Assembly: GCA_003945285.1 (NCBI GenBank) | Contig: AP019005.1 | Location: 682,001-746,000, forward strand | Reading direction: 5' to 3' | DNA length: 64,000 nt | Origin: Hydrogenimonas sp. | Lineage (GTDB): Bacteria; Campylobacterota; Campylobacteria; Campylobacterales; Hydrogenimonadaceae | Shown: positions 1 through 8,649 of the stretch, piece by piece | Layout of the letters: each line of letters starts with the position of its first letter | Numbering within the stretch: position 1 is the stretch's first letter | Position numbers and translations under genes: made by a program | The notes under the pieces: model-generated | The model's input: the letters and a program-made list of their open reading frames with translations, nothing else | Databases searched by the model: none | What the model was told of the DNA's origin: nothing

Positions 1-145
1 TCTCTTTCAGATAGCTGTACCTATCCAAAAACTCACGGTTGGTGCACTCTTTTACGGCACGGTTCTGGTAGGGGTTGATCCCCATCTCTCTGAGCGCCTC
101 GGCTTTTTCAATGCGCTGTTTCTGGTACTGATTGTCAAATATCAA
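1..145 (-). CDS. lysS: Lysyl-tRNA synthetase, N-terminal fragment
   Basis: This is the first 48 or so codons of class II lysyl-tRNA synthetase, which charges tRNA-Lys in the cytoplasm; the rest lies off the window edge. The reading frame gives a typical LysS opening (IFDNQYQKQRIEKAEALRE, then GINPY). The likely start is a TTG whose last bases overlap the fur stop codon (TTGA overlap), and no ATG is available nearby. Translational coupling to fur is therefore likely. The fur-lysS order is the one I remember from Campylobacter. The call rests on the N-terminal motif and synteny, because the catalytic domain is not visible. Confidence 0.85.
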   Translation of the reverse strand, partial: MIFDNQYQKQRIEKAEALREMGINPYQNRAVKECTNREFLDRYSYLKE

Positions 146-645
146 TCTTCTTTTCCCTTTTCGTTAAGTTCTATATTTTGACACTCCGGGCAGATACCGA
201 AGATTTTCATCGAGTGGTCTTCCATGATGAAGCCGAACTCCTTTGCTATCTTCTCCTGTCTCTTCTCTATCGCCTCGTCGTAAAATTCCAGAATTTTACC
301 ACAATTTGTACAGATAATATGGTCGTGATGGGCTTTGACGCCCAGCTCATACTTTTCCCCCTGCGTGCCAAAGGAGATAGAGGTGACTATTCCCGCACCT
401 TCGAGAAGAGAGAGGGTCCTGTATATCGTCGCTATACCGGTTTTCAGATCAGGCTCTTCACTTTTTATGAGACGGTACAGCTCTTCGGGTGTGAAGTGCC
501 CGGTGTGCCTGTAAAGTATTCGCAAAATTGTTTCACGCTGTTTGGTGAACTTGAGATTGCTTGAGCGCAGAAGATGTTTGAAGCGCTCAAGAAGTGTGTC
601 GTAGGAGATGAGGGGAGATGTAGCAACTTCGTTACTCTTTTTCAT
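142..645 (-). CDS. fur: Ferric uptake regulator Fur
   Basis: This is a 167-residue metal-responsive repressor that binds DNA as a dimer when loaded with Fe2+. The winged-helix DNA-binding half spans about residues 30-95 (with TIYRTLSLLE as recognition helix), followed by the dimerisation half. The metal ligand cluster HHDH is at 106-109, and two CxxC pairs (CTNC at 112-115 and CPEC at 152-155) form the structural zinc site. An N-terminal extension of roughly 25 residues resembles Campylobacter Fur. The gene overlaps cvpA upstream by 14 bases and touches lysS downstream, so the three are probably co-transcribed. PerR is a paralogue, but the neighbours favour Fur. Confidence 0.93.
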   Translation of the reverse strand: MKKSNEVATSPLISYDTLLERFKHLLRSSNLKFTKQRETILRILYRHTGHFTPEELYRLIKSEEPDLKTGIATIYRTLSLLEGAGIVTSISFGTQGEKYELGVKAHHDHIICTNCGKILEFYDEAIEKRQEKIAKEFGFIMEDHSMKIFGICPECQNIELNEKGKED

Positions 646-1240
646 CCGTTTCCTTTGTATCCTGTGGCTCGAGCCTCTTTTTCACTACCTCTACACCGTT
701 TTGGATTGTCTCTTTCGTACTCTTTCCTACAGTACCGGCCTTTTCGGCAAGTGAGTCGGTGTCTATGTGGACGATAGTGTCGCCTGCTTTTATGAAGAGC
801 GGATAGAGCAGGCTGGAGTCAGTGAAGCTTCTGGTGTTTTTTCTGATAAGGTCGATATTTGAGAGTGCATAGACAATTACGGCTATTATGATGAAAACTT
901 TAGCGGAAGCGAAAAGTAGACCCAGAACTCTGTCGGCCATCCCCAACCCTGAGAGTGAAACGAGCTTCGCTATGATGACTCCGGCTATGATACAGCCTGT
1001 CCATATAAGCGCCAGCAGAACCAGAAATCCGATCATCGTTAGGGCAGATTCGGAATCGATATGCAAAAAGGAGGCGCCAAGCCACTTTCCGAACTCGGAC
1101 GCGAAGAGTGAAGCGAGCCATACCCCCAGAACTATCCCTACGAGACCGGCAAGCTCTTTTATCAGACCGTTGAAAATCCCTTTTATCCCTATCAGAACGA
1201 TCAGGGAGCCTGTTACTATATCGAACCAGTTCATCTCCAT
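632..1240 (-). CDS. cvpA: CvpA family membrane protein
   Basis: This 202-residue inner-membrane protein has four predicted transmembrane segments (about 8-22, 28-48, 68-92 and 104-126) followed by a charged cytoplasmic tail rich in Lys and Glu. The fold and the glycine-rich first helix pair match the CvpA family, named for colicin V export in E. coli but linked more broadly to envelope stress tolerance. It starts at an ATG sharing one base with the stop codon of the diguanylate cyclase gene (TGATG) and overlaps fur at its other end. Adjacency to fur matches C. jejuni. The molecular function is not established. Confidence 0.85.
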   Translation of the reverse strand: MEMNWFDIVTGSLIVLIGIKGIFNGLIKELAGLVGIVLGVWLASLFASEFGKWLGASFLHIDSESALTMIGFLVLLALIWTGCIIAGVIIAKLVSLSGLGMADRVLGLLFASAKVFIIIAVIVYALSNIDLIRKNTRSFTDSSLLYPLFIKAGDTIVHIDTDSLAEKAGTVGKSTKETIQNGVEVVKKRLEPQDTKETDEKE

Positions 1241-2175
1241 CAGCGCACCACCAGCCTGTCTTTTCCCTCGTTTTTGGCCTGATAGACCGCTGCATCCGCC
1301 CTCTCTATCATGCTTTCCAGAGTATCACCTTTCTGGTGGGCGGTGAGTCCCATACTCAGGGTGATTCTGATCACTTTCCCTTTGTATATAAGTTTGTTGT
1401 TTCTGACCGCGTTCATGATTCGTTCCGCAACTCTCCTTGTCTCTTCTTTCCCGGTCCTGTTGAATATGATGAGGAACTCCTCTCCTCCATACCTGTAGGC
1501 TCTGTCATACTCCCTGATGGATAGCTTGAAGAGTTTCGCCAGCAGTATCAGGACTTTGTCACCGGCGAGATGACCGAATGTGTCGTTGACCTTTTTGAAG
1601 TCGTCTGCGTCTATCATAAGGAGTGCCATGTTCAGATTTCTCTCATTCGAGTGCTTGAGTAGCTCTTTGGCATCTATCTCCAGCGCTTTGCGGTTGTAGA
1701 GTTTTGTAAGCGGATCTATGTTTGACTGCTTCTGCAACTCTTCTATCTCGCTCTCCAGGGACTTGATGAGTTCATTTGCGCGCTGCAACTCCTCCATAAG
1801 ATCGTTCTGAAAAGCTTCGATGCGGCTCTTGAATCTTGGGATATCTATCTCAGTGCTGTTATCTACAATGCTCTCTATCTCGATTGTATGGCTTTCGGCG
1901 ATATTTTTGAGGTTTGTATTTGACTCCTTGAAGGAGTAGATGCTCTCTTTCGCCAGATCGATACATTTTTTCGACTTCTTCTCATGCTCATATTCGAGAT
2001 ATTCATCCAGATATACGGAGTATCCGGACTTTCTCAGCTGGGTGAAGAAGGTTTCTATAACATTTTTGATAACTTCGGCTGCATCGTTCTTTTCGATATC
2101 TTCACCCTTTATAGACTCTTTGATCTCTTCACAGCTCTTTTTTACTACGTCTGTGATCTTTTCCGTGGATGGCAT
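1240..2175 (-). CDS. Cytoplasmic diguanylate cyclase (GGDEF)
   Basis: This 311-residue protein has a predicted helical N-terminal half (about 1-150, ending in a coiled coil rich in Glu and Leu) and a C-terminal GGDEF domain. The catalytic signature is GGEEF at 230-234. An inhibitory I-site RxxD lies exactly five residues upstream (R221-D224), so the enzyme should make cyclic di-GMP from GTP and be product-inhibited. No signal peptide or membrane segment is seen, so it should be cytosolic. The N-terminal half matches no sensor I recognise. It leads the unit feeding cvpA-fur-lysS, with a long, possibly structured leader upstream. Confidence 0.9.
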   Translation of the reverse strand: MPSTEKITDVVKKSCEEIKESIKGEDIEKNDAAEVIKNVIETFFTQLRKSGYSVYLDEYLEYEHEKKSKKCIDLAKESIYSFKESNTNLKNIAESHTIEIESIVDNSTEIDIPRFKSRIEAFQNDLMEELQRANELIKSLESEIEELQKQSNIDPLTKLYNRKALEIDAKELLKHSNERNLNMALLMIDADDFKKVNDTFGHLAGDKVLILLAKLFKLSIREYDRAYRYGGEEFLIIFNRTGKEETRRVAERIMNAVRNNKLIYKGKVIRITLSMGLTAHQKGDTLESMIERADAAVYQAKNEGKDRLVVR

Positions 2176-2210
2176 AAGTTTCTCCGCTCTGGATTTTTTT
2201 GGTTCTCTAC

Positions 2211-2302
2211 CGACTCCGGACCAAGTTCTGGGATAATAATCGGAGCCTTGGCGGGTCAGTCAGCTTCCCAGCCCACTTTGAAACTACGCAATTCAGGCTC
2301 CG
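2211..2302 (-). promoter_or_regulatory. Candidate structured 5' leader of the diguanylate cyclase gene
   Basis: The 437-base gap before the DAHP synthase gene holds no convincing ORF. In its part nearest the cyclase start an 8-bp perfect inverted repeat (CGGAGCCT/AGGCTCCG at 2241-2248 and 2295-2302) encloses about 46 bases with an internal 5-bp helix (GTGGG with CCCGC). The 2241-2245 segment can instead pair with ACTCCG at 2213-2218, and 2247-2251 with 2221-2225, giving competing folds close to the start codon. This looks switch-like but does not match the c-di-GMP-I, ZTP or glycine riboswitch consensus I know. Function is inferred from structure only. Confidence 0.3.
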
Positions 2303-2612
2303 TATATCAATGTTACATCTGTGTGATGACCGGATACTAAAATATTTCATTATAAAATACCGAAGCTGAAAATAAGTTATGTAAATCTGCCGAAAAAGGG
2401 GAAACATAGGGATTTGTGGAGAATATTCCCTGTTTTTTTGATAACGGTGCTTTACCACCGGAACAAAAGTATGAAAATCAGTTTATTTTAGATAATCCAC
2501 GATCTTAAACCGTGTCATGTGTCAACCGGGAATATTTCTGCCGGTTTCGGAAAATTCATGCAGCCTTGCGGGGAGTACCCGCAAGGTGTAGAAGAAGAGA
2601 TGCCGTGAGTTA

Positions 2613-3956
2613 TCAATCCTTGAAAAACTCGGATATCATGAATGCCATCTCCAGCGCCTGGCTCGCGTTGAGTCGAGGATCGCACTGGGTGTGATAGCGG
2701 TTGCCGAGAGCGTCGACGGTTATGTTGCAGCTTTGGCTGCCGGTACATTCGGTGACATCTTCACCGGTCATCTCCAGGTGGATTCCTCCGGCAACGGTCC
2801 CTTCGGCGCCGTGGATCTGGAAGAACTGCCTGACCTCCGAAAGGATGTTGTTGAACTCTCTTGTCTTGAATCCGTTTTCGGTTTTGAAGGTGTTGCCGTG
2901 CATCGGATCGCAGCTCCATACGACACTTTTCCCCTCCGCTTTTACACGTCTGAGCAGCGGCGGGAATAGATCGGCGATCTTATCGGCTCCCATACGCACG
3001 ATGAGAGTCAGGCGGCCCGGAATATTTTGGGGGTTCAGTTTCTCTATCAGTGCGATGAGCTCATCCTCTTTCATACTCGGTCCCACTTTTACGCCTATCG
3101 GGTTGTTTATTCCCCTGAAGAACTCTATGTGGGCACCGCCAAGATCGCGTGTTCTGTCTCCAATCCAGAGCATATGCGCCGAGCAGTCGTACCATTTGCC
3201 TGTCAGGGAGTCTACACGTGTCAGAGCCTCTTCATAGCCCAGAAGCAGGGCTTCGTGCGAAGTGTATAGAACTGTTTCGTGAAGCTGTGGAGTATTCTCC
3301 GGGGTAATGCCGCAGGCTGCTATGAACTGCATAGCCTGCGTTATCTTCTCCGCAAGCTCTTCGTAGCGCTTTCCCAGAGCCCTGTCTTTGACGAAGTCCA
3401 GGTTCCAGTTGTGTACTTTTGTAAGGTCTGCCATTCCTCCGCGGGAGAATGCGCGAAGCAGGTTCAGTGTCGCTGCGGACTGGTAGTAGGCTTTGATCAG
3501 CTTTTCCGGCCTGGCCTCTCTAGCCTCCGGGGCGAAGTCCGCCTCGTTTACGATATCTCCCCTGTAGCTTGGCAGCTCGATCTCCCCTTTCGCTTCCGTA
3601 TCGGAGCTTCTCGGCTTTGCGAACTGGCCTGCTATGCGGCCTACTTTGACTACGGGCTTGCCGCTGGAGTATGTCATGACGACGGCCATCTGCATCATCA
3701 CTTTGAAGAGATTTTTTATAGTATCGGCATTGAAGGCGTTGAAGCTCTCGGCACAATCACCGCCCTGAAGCAGAAACGCTTCTCCGGCACTCACCTTTTC
3801 GAGCTTGCTCTGAAGGCTTCTTGCCTCCTCCGCGAAGATCAGCGGGGGAAATCCCTTCAGCTCCTCTTCGACTCTTTTTACGCTATCCAAATCTTTATAG
3901 TCTGGCTGCTGTTTGATCGGAAACTCTCTCCAGCTTGATCTGCTCCATCTGCTCAT
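2613..3956 (-). CDS. aroG: 3-deoxy-D-arabino-heptulosonate 7-phosphate synthase, class II
   Basis: This 447-residue enzyme condenses phosphoenolpyruvate and erythrose 4-phosphate in the first step of the shikimate pathway. Sequence and length fit the plant-like class II family rather than the E. coli AroFGH class I enzymes. The family motif [11 protein letters not shown] is at about 62-72, and later the conserved [12 protein letters not shown] segment and [16 protein letters not shown] appear near the C terminus. H. pylori and C. jejuni also use class II enzymes. It stands apart from its neighbours with gaps on both sides, so it is probably monocistronic. The symbol follows mycobacterial usage and is approximate. 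Confidence 0.92.
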   Translation of the reverse strand: MSRWSRSSWREFPIKQQPDYKDLDSVKRVEEELKGFPPLIFAEEARSLQSKLEKVSAGEAFLLQGGDCAESFNAFNADTIKNLFKVMMQMAVVMTYSSGKPVVKVGRIAGQFAKPRSSDTEAKGEIELPSYRGDIVNEADFAPEAREARPEKLIKAYYQSAATLNLLRAFSRGGMADLTKVHNWNLDFVKDRALGKRYEELAEKITQAMQFIAACGITPENTPQLHETVLYTSHEALLLGYEEALTRVDSLTGKWYDCSAHMLWIGDRTRDLGGAHIEFFRGINNPIGVKVGPSMKEDELIALIEKLNPQNIPGRLTLIVRMGADKIADLFPPLLRRVKAEGKSVVWSCDPMHGNTFKTENGFKTREFNNILSEVRQFFQIHGAEGTVAGGIHLEMTGEDVTECTGSQSCNITVDALGNRYHTQCDPRLNASQALEMAFMISEFFKD

Positions 3957-4035
3957 TGCGTAAATCCTTGAAAAATTTGCGCAATAATACCATAAAAATA
4001 ACGAAAAGGAGGTGATTTGGTAGTGTTAACCGAAT

Positions 4036-4057
4036 ATAGGCGCGGTTTGGCGCCTAT
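4036..4057 (-). terminator. Stem-loop downstream of pilT
   Basis: A perfect 8-bp inverted repeat, ATAGGCGC/GCGCCTAT, with a 6-base loop sits just after the pilT stop codon. No clear U-tract follows on the minus strand, so it may be a weak intrinsic terminator or a 3'-end-stabilising hairpin. It also lies upstream of the DAHP synthase gene's end of the spacer. Confidence 0.45.
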
Positions 4058-4060
4058 GGG

Positions 4061-5137
4061 TCAGCTCATGTACTGAATGGCTTTAATCAGCTCATCGGGG
4101 CGCGTGGAGTATCTCAACGCTTCGTTCTTGTCGATGATATGTCCCTGGACAAGTTTTACCATCACCTGCGTCTGCGTCTGCATGCCGCTCTCCCCCTGGC
4201 CCAGCTGCATCTGGCTGTAGATCTGGTGAACTTTGTCTTCTCGGATTAGATTTGCGATTGCCGGGTTGGTTATCAGGATCTCCGGTACCGCGACACGGCC
4301 GCCGCCCACTTTCGGCAGCAGCGCCTGCGATATGACGGCGACCAGCGATGTGGAGAGCTGCGCCCTGACCTGTGGCTGCTCATCACCGCTGAATACGTCG
4401 ATGATACGGTTTATCGTCTGTGCGGCGGAGTTGGTATGAAGCGTTCCGAATACCAGGTGGCCCGTTTCCGCCGCCGTGAGTGCCGCGGCTATCGTCTCTT
4501 TGTCGCGCATCTCACCGATCAGGATCACGTCAGGGTCTTCACGCAGGGCGTATTTCAGTGCATGGGCGAAAGAGTCTGTGTCCGTCCCTATGTTTCTGTG
4601 GGAGAAGAGCGACTGCTTGTTCTCATGGACAAATTCAATAGGATCTTCCACCGTGATTATATGTTTGCGCTCGGTCATGTTTATTTCGTTTAGCATCGCC
4701 GCGAGTGTCGTTGACTTTCCGCTCCCTGTGGGTCCGGTCACGAGGATCAGCCCCTTTTCGCGCTGAATCAGTTTTTTATATATCTGCGGAGCTTCCAGGT
4801 CGTCGATACTGGGAATCTGGGTAGGGATGACGCGAAATGCTGCGGCAACGTCGTCCATCGTCCTGTAGTAGTTGGCTCGGAAACGCCCCACCTCCGGAAT
4901 CTGGATGGCGAAGTCGAGCTCTTTGTGCTCTTCGAAGCTCTTCTTCTGCTTCTCCGTAATTATCGAGTAGCACATCTCTTCGATCGCCTCACCGTCGAGC
5001 TTCGGAAGGTTCAGAGGTACCAGGCGCCCGTCTATCCTGATTTGCGGTTCACTCCTGCTTACGAGGTGGAGGTCGCTCGCTTTGTACGCTACGACATTTT
5101 TCAGAAGTTTTCTTATATCAAGTGTCACATTGCCCAT
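4061..5137 (-). CDS. pilT: Type IV pilus retraction ATPase PilT
   Basis: This hexameric AAA-like secretion ATPase powers pilus retraction and twitching. From the chosen start it is 358 residues: a PAS-like N-terminal domain, then the RecA-like core with Walker A GPTGSGKST at 135-143, an Asp-box/Walker B ILIGEMRDKETI, and the GTLHTNSA histidine box. The PilT-type C-terminal helix (ANLIREDKVHQIY) separates it from extension ATPases such as PilB. The start is the ATG with AAGGAT upstream, overlapping the preceding gene by 20 bases; an ORF extension of 19 more codons is unlikely to be used. No other pilus genes are in view. Confidence 0.92.
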   Translation of the reverse strand: MGNVTLDIRKLLKNVVAYKASDLHLVSRSEPQIRIDGRLVPLNLPKLDGEAIEEMCYSIITEKQKKSFEEHKELDFAIQIPEVGRFRANYYRTMDDVAAAFRVIPTQIPSIDDLEAPQIYKKLIQREKGLILVTGPTGSGKSTTLAAMLNEINMTERKHIITVEDPIEFVHENKQSLFSHRNIGTDTDSFAHALKYALREDPDVILIGEMRDKETIAAALTAAETGHLVFGTLHTNSAAQTINRIIDVFSGDEQPQVRAQLSTSLVAVISQALLPKVGGGRVAVPEILITNPAIANLIREDKVHQIYSQMQLGQGESGMQTQTQVMVKLVQGHIIDKNEALRYSTRPDELIKAIQYMS

Positions 5138-5474
5138 TGAAAAGATCCTTGTAGAGTTCTTCGTCATATCCAACGACGATATCCCCGTCGTCACACTCGA
5201 TTACCGGCCGTTTTATCAACATATTCTCCCTGCAGAGCCACTCCCGTTTCTGATCGTCGTCTAGGTCTAGCTTCTTCAATCCGAGCCTGCGGTATGATGT
5301 TCCGCGGCTATTGAAGAGGGCCTCTACGGGAATCTGCCGAAGCCAGCGCTCTATTGTGTCGCATCCGACTGGATTCACTTTAAAATCGACCATTTCGAAA
5401 TCGATGTTACGGTCTCTCAAAAATCTGACCGCTTTTCTTACCGAGTCGCAGTTTTTTATGCCGTAGACCTTCAT
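5118..5474 (-). CDS. ArsC/Spx-family protein, YffB-like
   Basis: This 118-residue protein has the thioredoxin-like ArsC fold. It opens with MKVYGIKNCDSVRKA, the glutathione-dependent-reductase style signature of E. coli YffB and Spx relatives, with a single cysteine (C9). It ends with the family's RPVIE motif at about 90. There is only one catalytic-type Cys, so it is unlikely to be a full arsenate reductase, and no ars genes are nearby. It lies between gatC and pilT and overlaps pilT, so the three probably form one unit. The substrate is unknown. Confidence 0.8.
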   Translation of the reverse strand: MKVYGIKNCDSVRKAVRFLRDRNIDFEMVDFKVNPVGCDTIERWLRQIPVEALFNSRGTSYRRLGLKKLDLDDDQKREWLCRENMLIKRPVIECDDGDIVVGYDEELYKDLFNGQCDT

Positions 5475-5483
5475 TGCGGCGAT

Positions 5484-5774
5484 CTATTCGATAATGCTGG
5501 GAACTACGAAATAGTCATCTTTCGCATCGGGCGCATTTTTGAGAATCGTTTCCCTGATCCCGGGATCCTCTTTCGGTATATCCTCCCGCATAGGGGTACC
5601 GCCTTCAAGTGTGCTGAACGACGGATCCAGTCCCTTTGTATCGAGTTCCCCCAGGATATCAACGAAGCCTACAATCTTTTCGAGCTCTTTTATCATCTCT
5701 TCGCGTTTTCCATCTTCGATCCGGAGCATCGAGAGCTTTTCCAGTTTTTGGAGCATATCGTCATCAAATTTCAT
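5484..5774 (-). CDS. gatC: Asp-tRNA(Asn)/Glu-tRNA(Gln) amidotransferase subunit C
   Basis: This 96-residue GatC wraps between GatA and GatB in the GatCAB complex, which amidates mischarged Glu-tRNA(Gln) and Asp-tRNA(Asn). The N-terminal helix (LEKLSMLRIED) and the C-terminal region with REDIPKED are characteristic. gatC is near cvpA-fur in C. jejuni, and here it is about 3 kb away on the same strand. gatA and gatB are not in this window, consistent with the scattered gat genes of the phylum. Confidence 0.92.
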   Translation of the reverse strand: MKFDDDMLQKLEKLSMLRIEDGKREEMIKELEKIVGFVDILGELDTKGLDPSFSTLEGGTPMREDIPKEDPGIRETILKNAPDAKDDYFVVPSIIE

Positions 5775-6066
5775 TGTTTCAACCCTTCTCTTTTTTGACC
5801 CGGATTTCGCATCGGGGATAACTGAACTTTTCGCCAGGCATCGTGCGGAAGGTCCCCGCGAATATCACAGTCGGTGTATCTACCGGTGCACAGTAACTTT
5901 CCCTTAACCGCATACAGTACAGGCGCTTGGCAGGTTTAAAGTGGTTTTATGATGCAAAATCCGGGTTTAACAAATCTTTTGATATGATAACACACTAAAA
6001 ATTAAGGGCGGCTCTAAGAGGTGCAGGGTTTTGCCTCTGAACGCCCGGTTGTAACAGGAGTCGTAG
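5775..6066. other. Divergent intergenic region
   Basis: This 292-base spacer separates gatC (minus) from a plus-strand operon. A TATGATA box near 5980 could serve the plus operon. Between it and the GTG start, two short nested inverted repeats (GGGCG with CGCCC, AGAGG with CCTCT, about 6006-6046) could form a leader hairpin. The CTCTAAGAGGTGC stretch resembles fragments seen in the repeat-rich spacers near 37.2 and 62.9 kb. No ORF is supported. Confidence 0.35.
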
Positions 6067-6684
6067 GTGGGTATCAAAGAGCAGGTCGACTTTGCAAAAG
6101 ATGAGCTGACGCAGGATGAGAAGCTTCTTGCCGGTCTTATAAAAGCGGAGCGTTTCTACAGGAAAAACAGGTTGGCGATCATCGCACTTGCGGTGATACT
6201 GGTTGCGGGAGCCGTCGGGTATGCGGTGATGGGTTATATAAAGGAGCAAAAGCTCGAAGCTGCGAACGTAGCGCTACTTGCACTCGAAAAGAATCCGGAT
6301 GACTCCTCGGCGCTGGAGCAGTTGAAGAAGAACGACCCGAAACTGGCCGAGCTCTTTTTGTTGAGAAAGGCAGCCGCAAGCGGCGATTTGAAGAGTCTCG
6401 AAGAGTTGAGCAAAAGCGGTGACGAAGTCGTATCCGACCTCGCGTCCTACCATCTCGGTGTCTGGAAAGAGGATGGCAAGATGATAGAGAACTACAGGAT
6501 GCGAAGCGGAGCCCTGCTGAAAGATTTCGCCCTTTTCGACGAAGCGTTCATGCTTATGAGGGAGGGTAAAGTAACTGAAGCGAGAGAGCGCCTTTCACTG
6601 ATAGCCGACGACTCTCAGATTGGAGCTGTGGCCGAAATGCTGGCACACTACGGAGTAACCGAAAAAACGGAAGGCGGCGAATGA
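6067..6684 (+). CDS. Single-TM membrane-anchored protein, YfgM-like
   Basis: This 205-residue protein has a short cytosolic N terminus, one membrane segment at about 38-58 and a helical periplasmic domain with TPR-like spacing. The plan matches E. coli YfgM (DUF2133), a periplasmic chaperone-network partner of the Sec translocon and BamB. It starts at GTG after AGGAG and overlaps the following lipoprotein gene by four bases (ATGA). In E. coli yfgM is also followed by bamB, which supports the idea, but sequence identity is not obvious by eye. The functional call is inference. Confidence 0.5.
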   Translation: MGIKEQVDFAKDELTQDEKLLAGLIKAERFYRKNRLAIIALAVILVAGAVGYAVMGYIKEQKLEAANVALLALEKNPDDSSALEQLKKNDPKLAELFLLRKAAASGDLKSLEELSKSGDEVVSDLASYHLGVWKEDGKMIENYRMRSGALLKDFALFDEAFMLMREGKVTEARERLSLIADDSQIGAVAEMLAHYGVTEKTEGGE

Positions 6685-7694
6685 TCCGCAGGTTCGCTTT
6701 TACGCTGGCGGTTCTATTTTTCGCTTTTCTGGCGGCCGGGTGCAGCGGGAAGAACTATTTTGAACCTTCGAAGATCGACGGAAGCGTCAACTACGACGGG
6801 GAGCTGCCTGCACCGATAGCGGAAGTCGGATATCGCAGTGCCACGCTCGAAAACGGTGATGTTATAACGATGAACGGGGTAGAGAAACTCGCACTGCCGA
6901 AAGGATACCGCTACCTGGCGCGAAGCGGTGAACTCGTCGCCGCAGCCGGTGACTGCAGACCCAACATAATCTACAACACCAGGACGAAGAAGAGTGTGGA
7001 GATAGAGCTTCCACGCAGAATGGTGGCCGCCATGTTCATCCCCGGGAGTGAGAAGATCGCCTTCCTGATAGAGGGAAACAGCTACGGGATCTACAACTAC
7101 GGCGAGAACCGGCTAGAGGTCAAATATGAGTCGGATACCGCCCTGACGGCCGATATAAGAGTAGCCTCTCCTATGATGCTGGAAAACCTCGTTCTTATAC
7201 CGACACTGGACGGGAAACTGGTCATCCTGAGCAGGCAAAACGGTGCAAAGGTTCGGGAAATTATAGTCGGGAAAGGTGAAGAGTTCAATAATGTCATTTT
7301 TCTCGATGTAATGGGCGACCGTCTTGTAGCTGCCACTCCTCACCGGGTAATCTCAGTAAGTCCCAAGTTGATGGATGCGCTGGATATGGAGATAAGCGAT
7401 CTGATATTCATTAAGGATGGAATATATATCCTCTCAAAGGAGGGGAGAGTGTATCGTTGCGACAACGAGCTCAAAATTCTAAACAGCAGGAAGTTCCCTT
7501 TCGCCCATTTTGTCGGCGCGATTTACGGCGAGTTTCTCTATCTTGTGGAGAGAGAAGGTTACGTGATAGCGACCGATCCGGAACTTACGAGTGCAAATGT
7601 TTTCAAGATTCCCGACAGAATAGAAAACTGGTTCTTCGCAACGAAAGAGAGCTTCTATTACGACCGTTACTACTTCAAGCTCCACCGGGAGTAG
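6681..7694 (+). CDS. Outer-membrane lipoprotein, possible BamB-like propeller
   Basis: This 337-residue protein has a type II signal peptide ending in the lipobox LAAGC (lipidated Cys at about 21). The mature part is rich in beta-strand repeats of roughly 40 residues with alternating hydrophobics and glycines, as in a PQQ-like beta-propeller. Coupling to the YfgM-like gene upstream suggests a BamB-type role in outer-membrane protein assembly. No diagnostic BamB motif is visible, so it could be another propeller lipoprotein. The following gene begins five bases after its stop. Confidence 0.5.
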   Translation: MIRRFAFTLAVLFFAFLAAGCSGKNYFEPSKIDGSVNYDGELPAPIAEVGYRSATLENGDVITMNGVEKLALPKGYRYLARSGELVAAAGDCRPNIIYNTRTKKSVEIELPRRMVAAMFIPGSEKIAFLIEGNSYGIYNYGENRLEVKYESDTALTADIRVASPMMLENLVLIPTLDGKLVILSRQNGAKVREIIVGKGEEFNNVIFLDVMGDRLVAATPHRVISVSPKLMDALDMEISDLIFIKDGIYILSKEGRVYRCDNELKILNSRKFPFAHFVGAIYGEFLYLVEREGYVIATDPELTSANVFKIPDRIENWFFATKESFYYDRYYFKLHRE

Positions 7695-7699
7695 ATCGT

Positions 7700-8029
7700 A
7701 TGTTGAAGAGTCTGCTTTCTCCTCTTGCCGAGAGGGGATATATTTTCAAGAAGTTCGAGCCTTTTTCACCGAAAAAGGTGGGAAGCCGCAAAAGAATATC
7801 GATCTTCCACGGTCTCGATGTTCAAAACAGATATCTGCTTCTATTCCATATCAAGAGGCGCAGCAGAGTGTCGGTGAAGGATGCAAAAGAGTGGCTGGAG
7901 CTGAAATCGATGATCGAAAACTACTACGGCCACTCTATTCTGATCAATATCGCACTTGTTGAAGCGCCTGTCTGCTCGAAAGCGAAGGCTCTTTTGGAGT
8001 CGGAAGGGTGGGAGGTTCTCTCCGTATGA
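7700..8029 (+). CDS. Small protein of unknown function upstream of coaX
   Basis: This is a 109-residue soluble, basic protein that I do not recognise. A central strand followed by a helix (RYLLLFHIKRRSRVSVKDAK) loosely resembles nuclease-like folds, but no catalytic triad can be assigned. The start is the ATG six bases after the lipoprotein gene's stop; the open frame extends further upstream but overlaps that gene. Its stop overlaps the coaX start (ATGA), implying translational coupling. Confidence 0.6.
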   Translation: MLKSLLSPLAERGYIFKKFEPFSPKKVGSRKRISIFHGLDVQNRYLLLFHIKRRSRVSVKDAKEWLELKSMIENYYGHSILINIALVEAPVCSKAKALLESEGWEVLSV

Positions 8030-8649
8030 TTCTGTGCGATGTCGGAAACAGTCGGATGCACTTTTTCGACGGCGGGAAACCGCTCCATCTCACCTTCGAC
8101 GAGGGTCTCGGTCGCTACGGGGATGAGGTGGTATACTTCATATGCGTGAACGGGAAGATAGCGCCCCGGATTTCAAAAGAGGCTCCGGGGTGGATAGATC
8201 TCTCCGAATACAGGATGCTCCATAGCGACTATAGAGGCCTCGGAATAGATAGAGAGGCCGCCTGCCTGGGGGCATGGGACGGAGTGGTGATAGATGCCGG
8301 AAGTGCGATAACGGTCGATGTGATGGAGAGAGGCCTGCACAAAGGGGGATGGATCTGGCCCGGAATCTCATCTTTCAAAGAGGCGTATGCGGGTATATCT
8401 CCGAAACTGGCCGTCGGAATCGATCCCGGTGTAGATATAACCTCTCTGCCCAAAGATACCGAAAGTGCCGTCAGTTTTGCGGTTCTGGCTCCGGTAAAGA
8501 GGCTTGTGGAGTATTTCGCTCCGCAGTTCGATATTACTATAACCGGAGGAGATGCGCACATTTTCGCACCTCTCTTTCCGGAGGCGAAAGTGGATGAACT
8601 GCTCGTTTTCAAAGGAATGGAAAAAATGATAAAGGAAAAAAGATGTTGA
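8026..8649 (+). CDS. coaX: Type III pantothenate kinase CoaX
   Basis: This 207-residue enzyme phosphorylates pantothenate, the first step of coenzyme A synthesis. The acetate/sugar-kinase superfamily signatures are present: phosphate motif MILCDVGNSRMH at the N terminus, VVIDAGSAITVDV around 90-102, and TGGDAH near the C terminus. Helicobacter and Campylobacter also use CoaX. The ATG overlapping the previous stop is preferred over an upstream in-frame start, because MILCDVGN is the standard beginning. It overlaps hisG by seven bases. Confidence 0.93.
   Translation: MILCDVGNSRMHFFDGGKPLHLTFDEGLGRYGDEVVYFICVNGKIAPRISKEAPGWIDLSEYRMLHSDYRGLGIDREAACLGAWDGVVIDAGSAITVDVMERGLHKGGWIWPGISSFKEAYAGISPKLAVGIDPGVDITSLPKDTESAVSFAVLAPVKRLVEYFAPQFDITITGGDAHIFAPLFPEAKVDELLVFKGMEKMIKEKRC

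Noticed and set aside
2240-2303. Possible tRNA or c-di-GMP-I riboswitch in the cyclase leader
   Set aside because: The span of about 62 bases is too short for tRNA and lacks a T-loop. The GEMM conserved core and tetraloop are absent.
2207-2458. 83-codon minus-strand ORF in the cyclase leader
   Set aside because: No family resemblance, no RBS, and it overlaps the structured leader.
5118-5474. Arsenate reductase
   Set aside because: It belongs to the ArsC fold, but a single Cys, YffB-like start and lack of ars genes argue against arsenate reduction.
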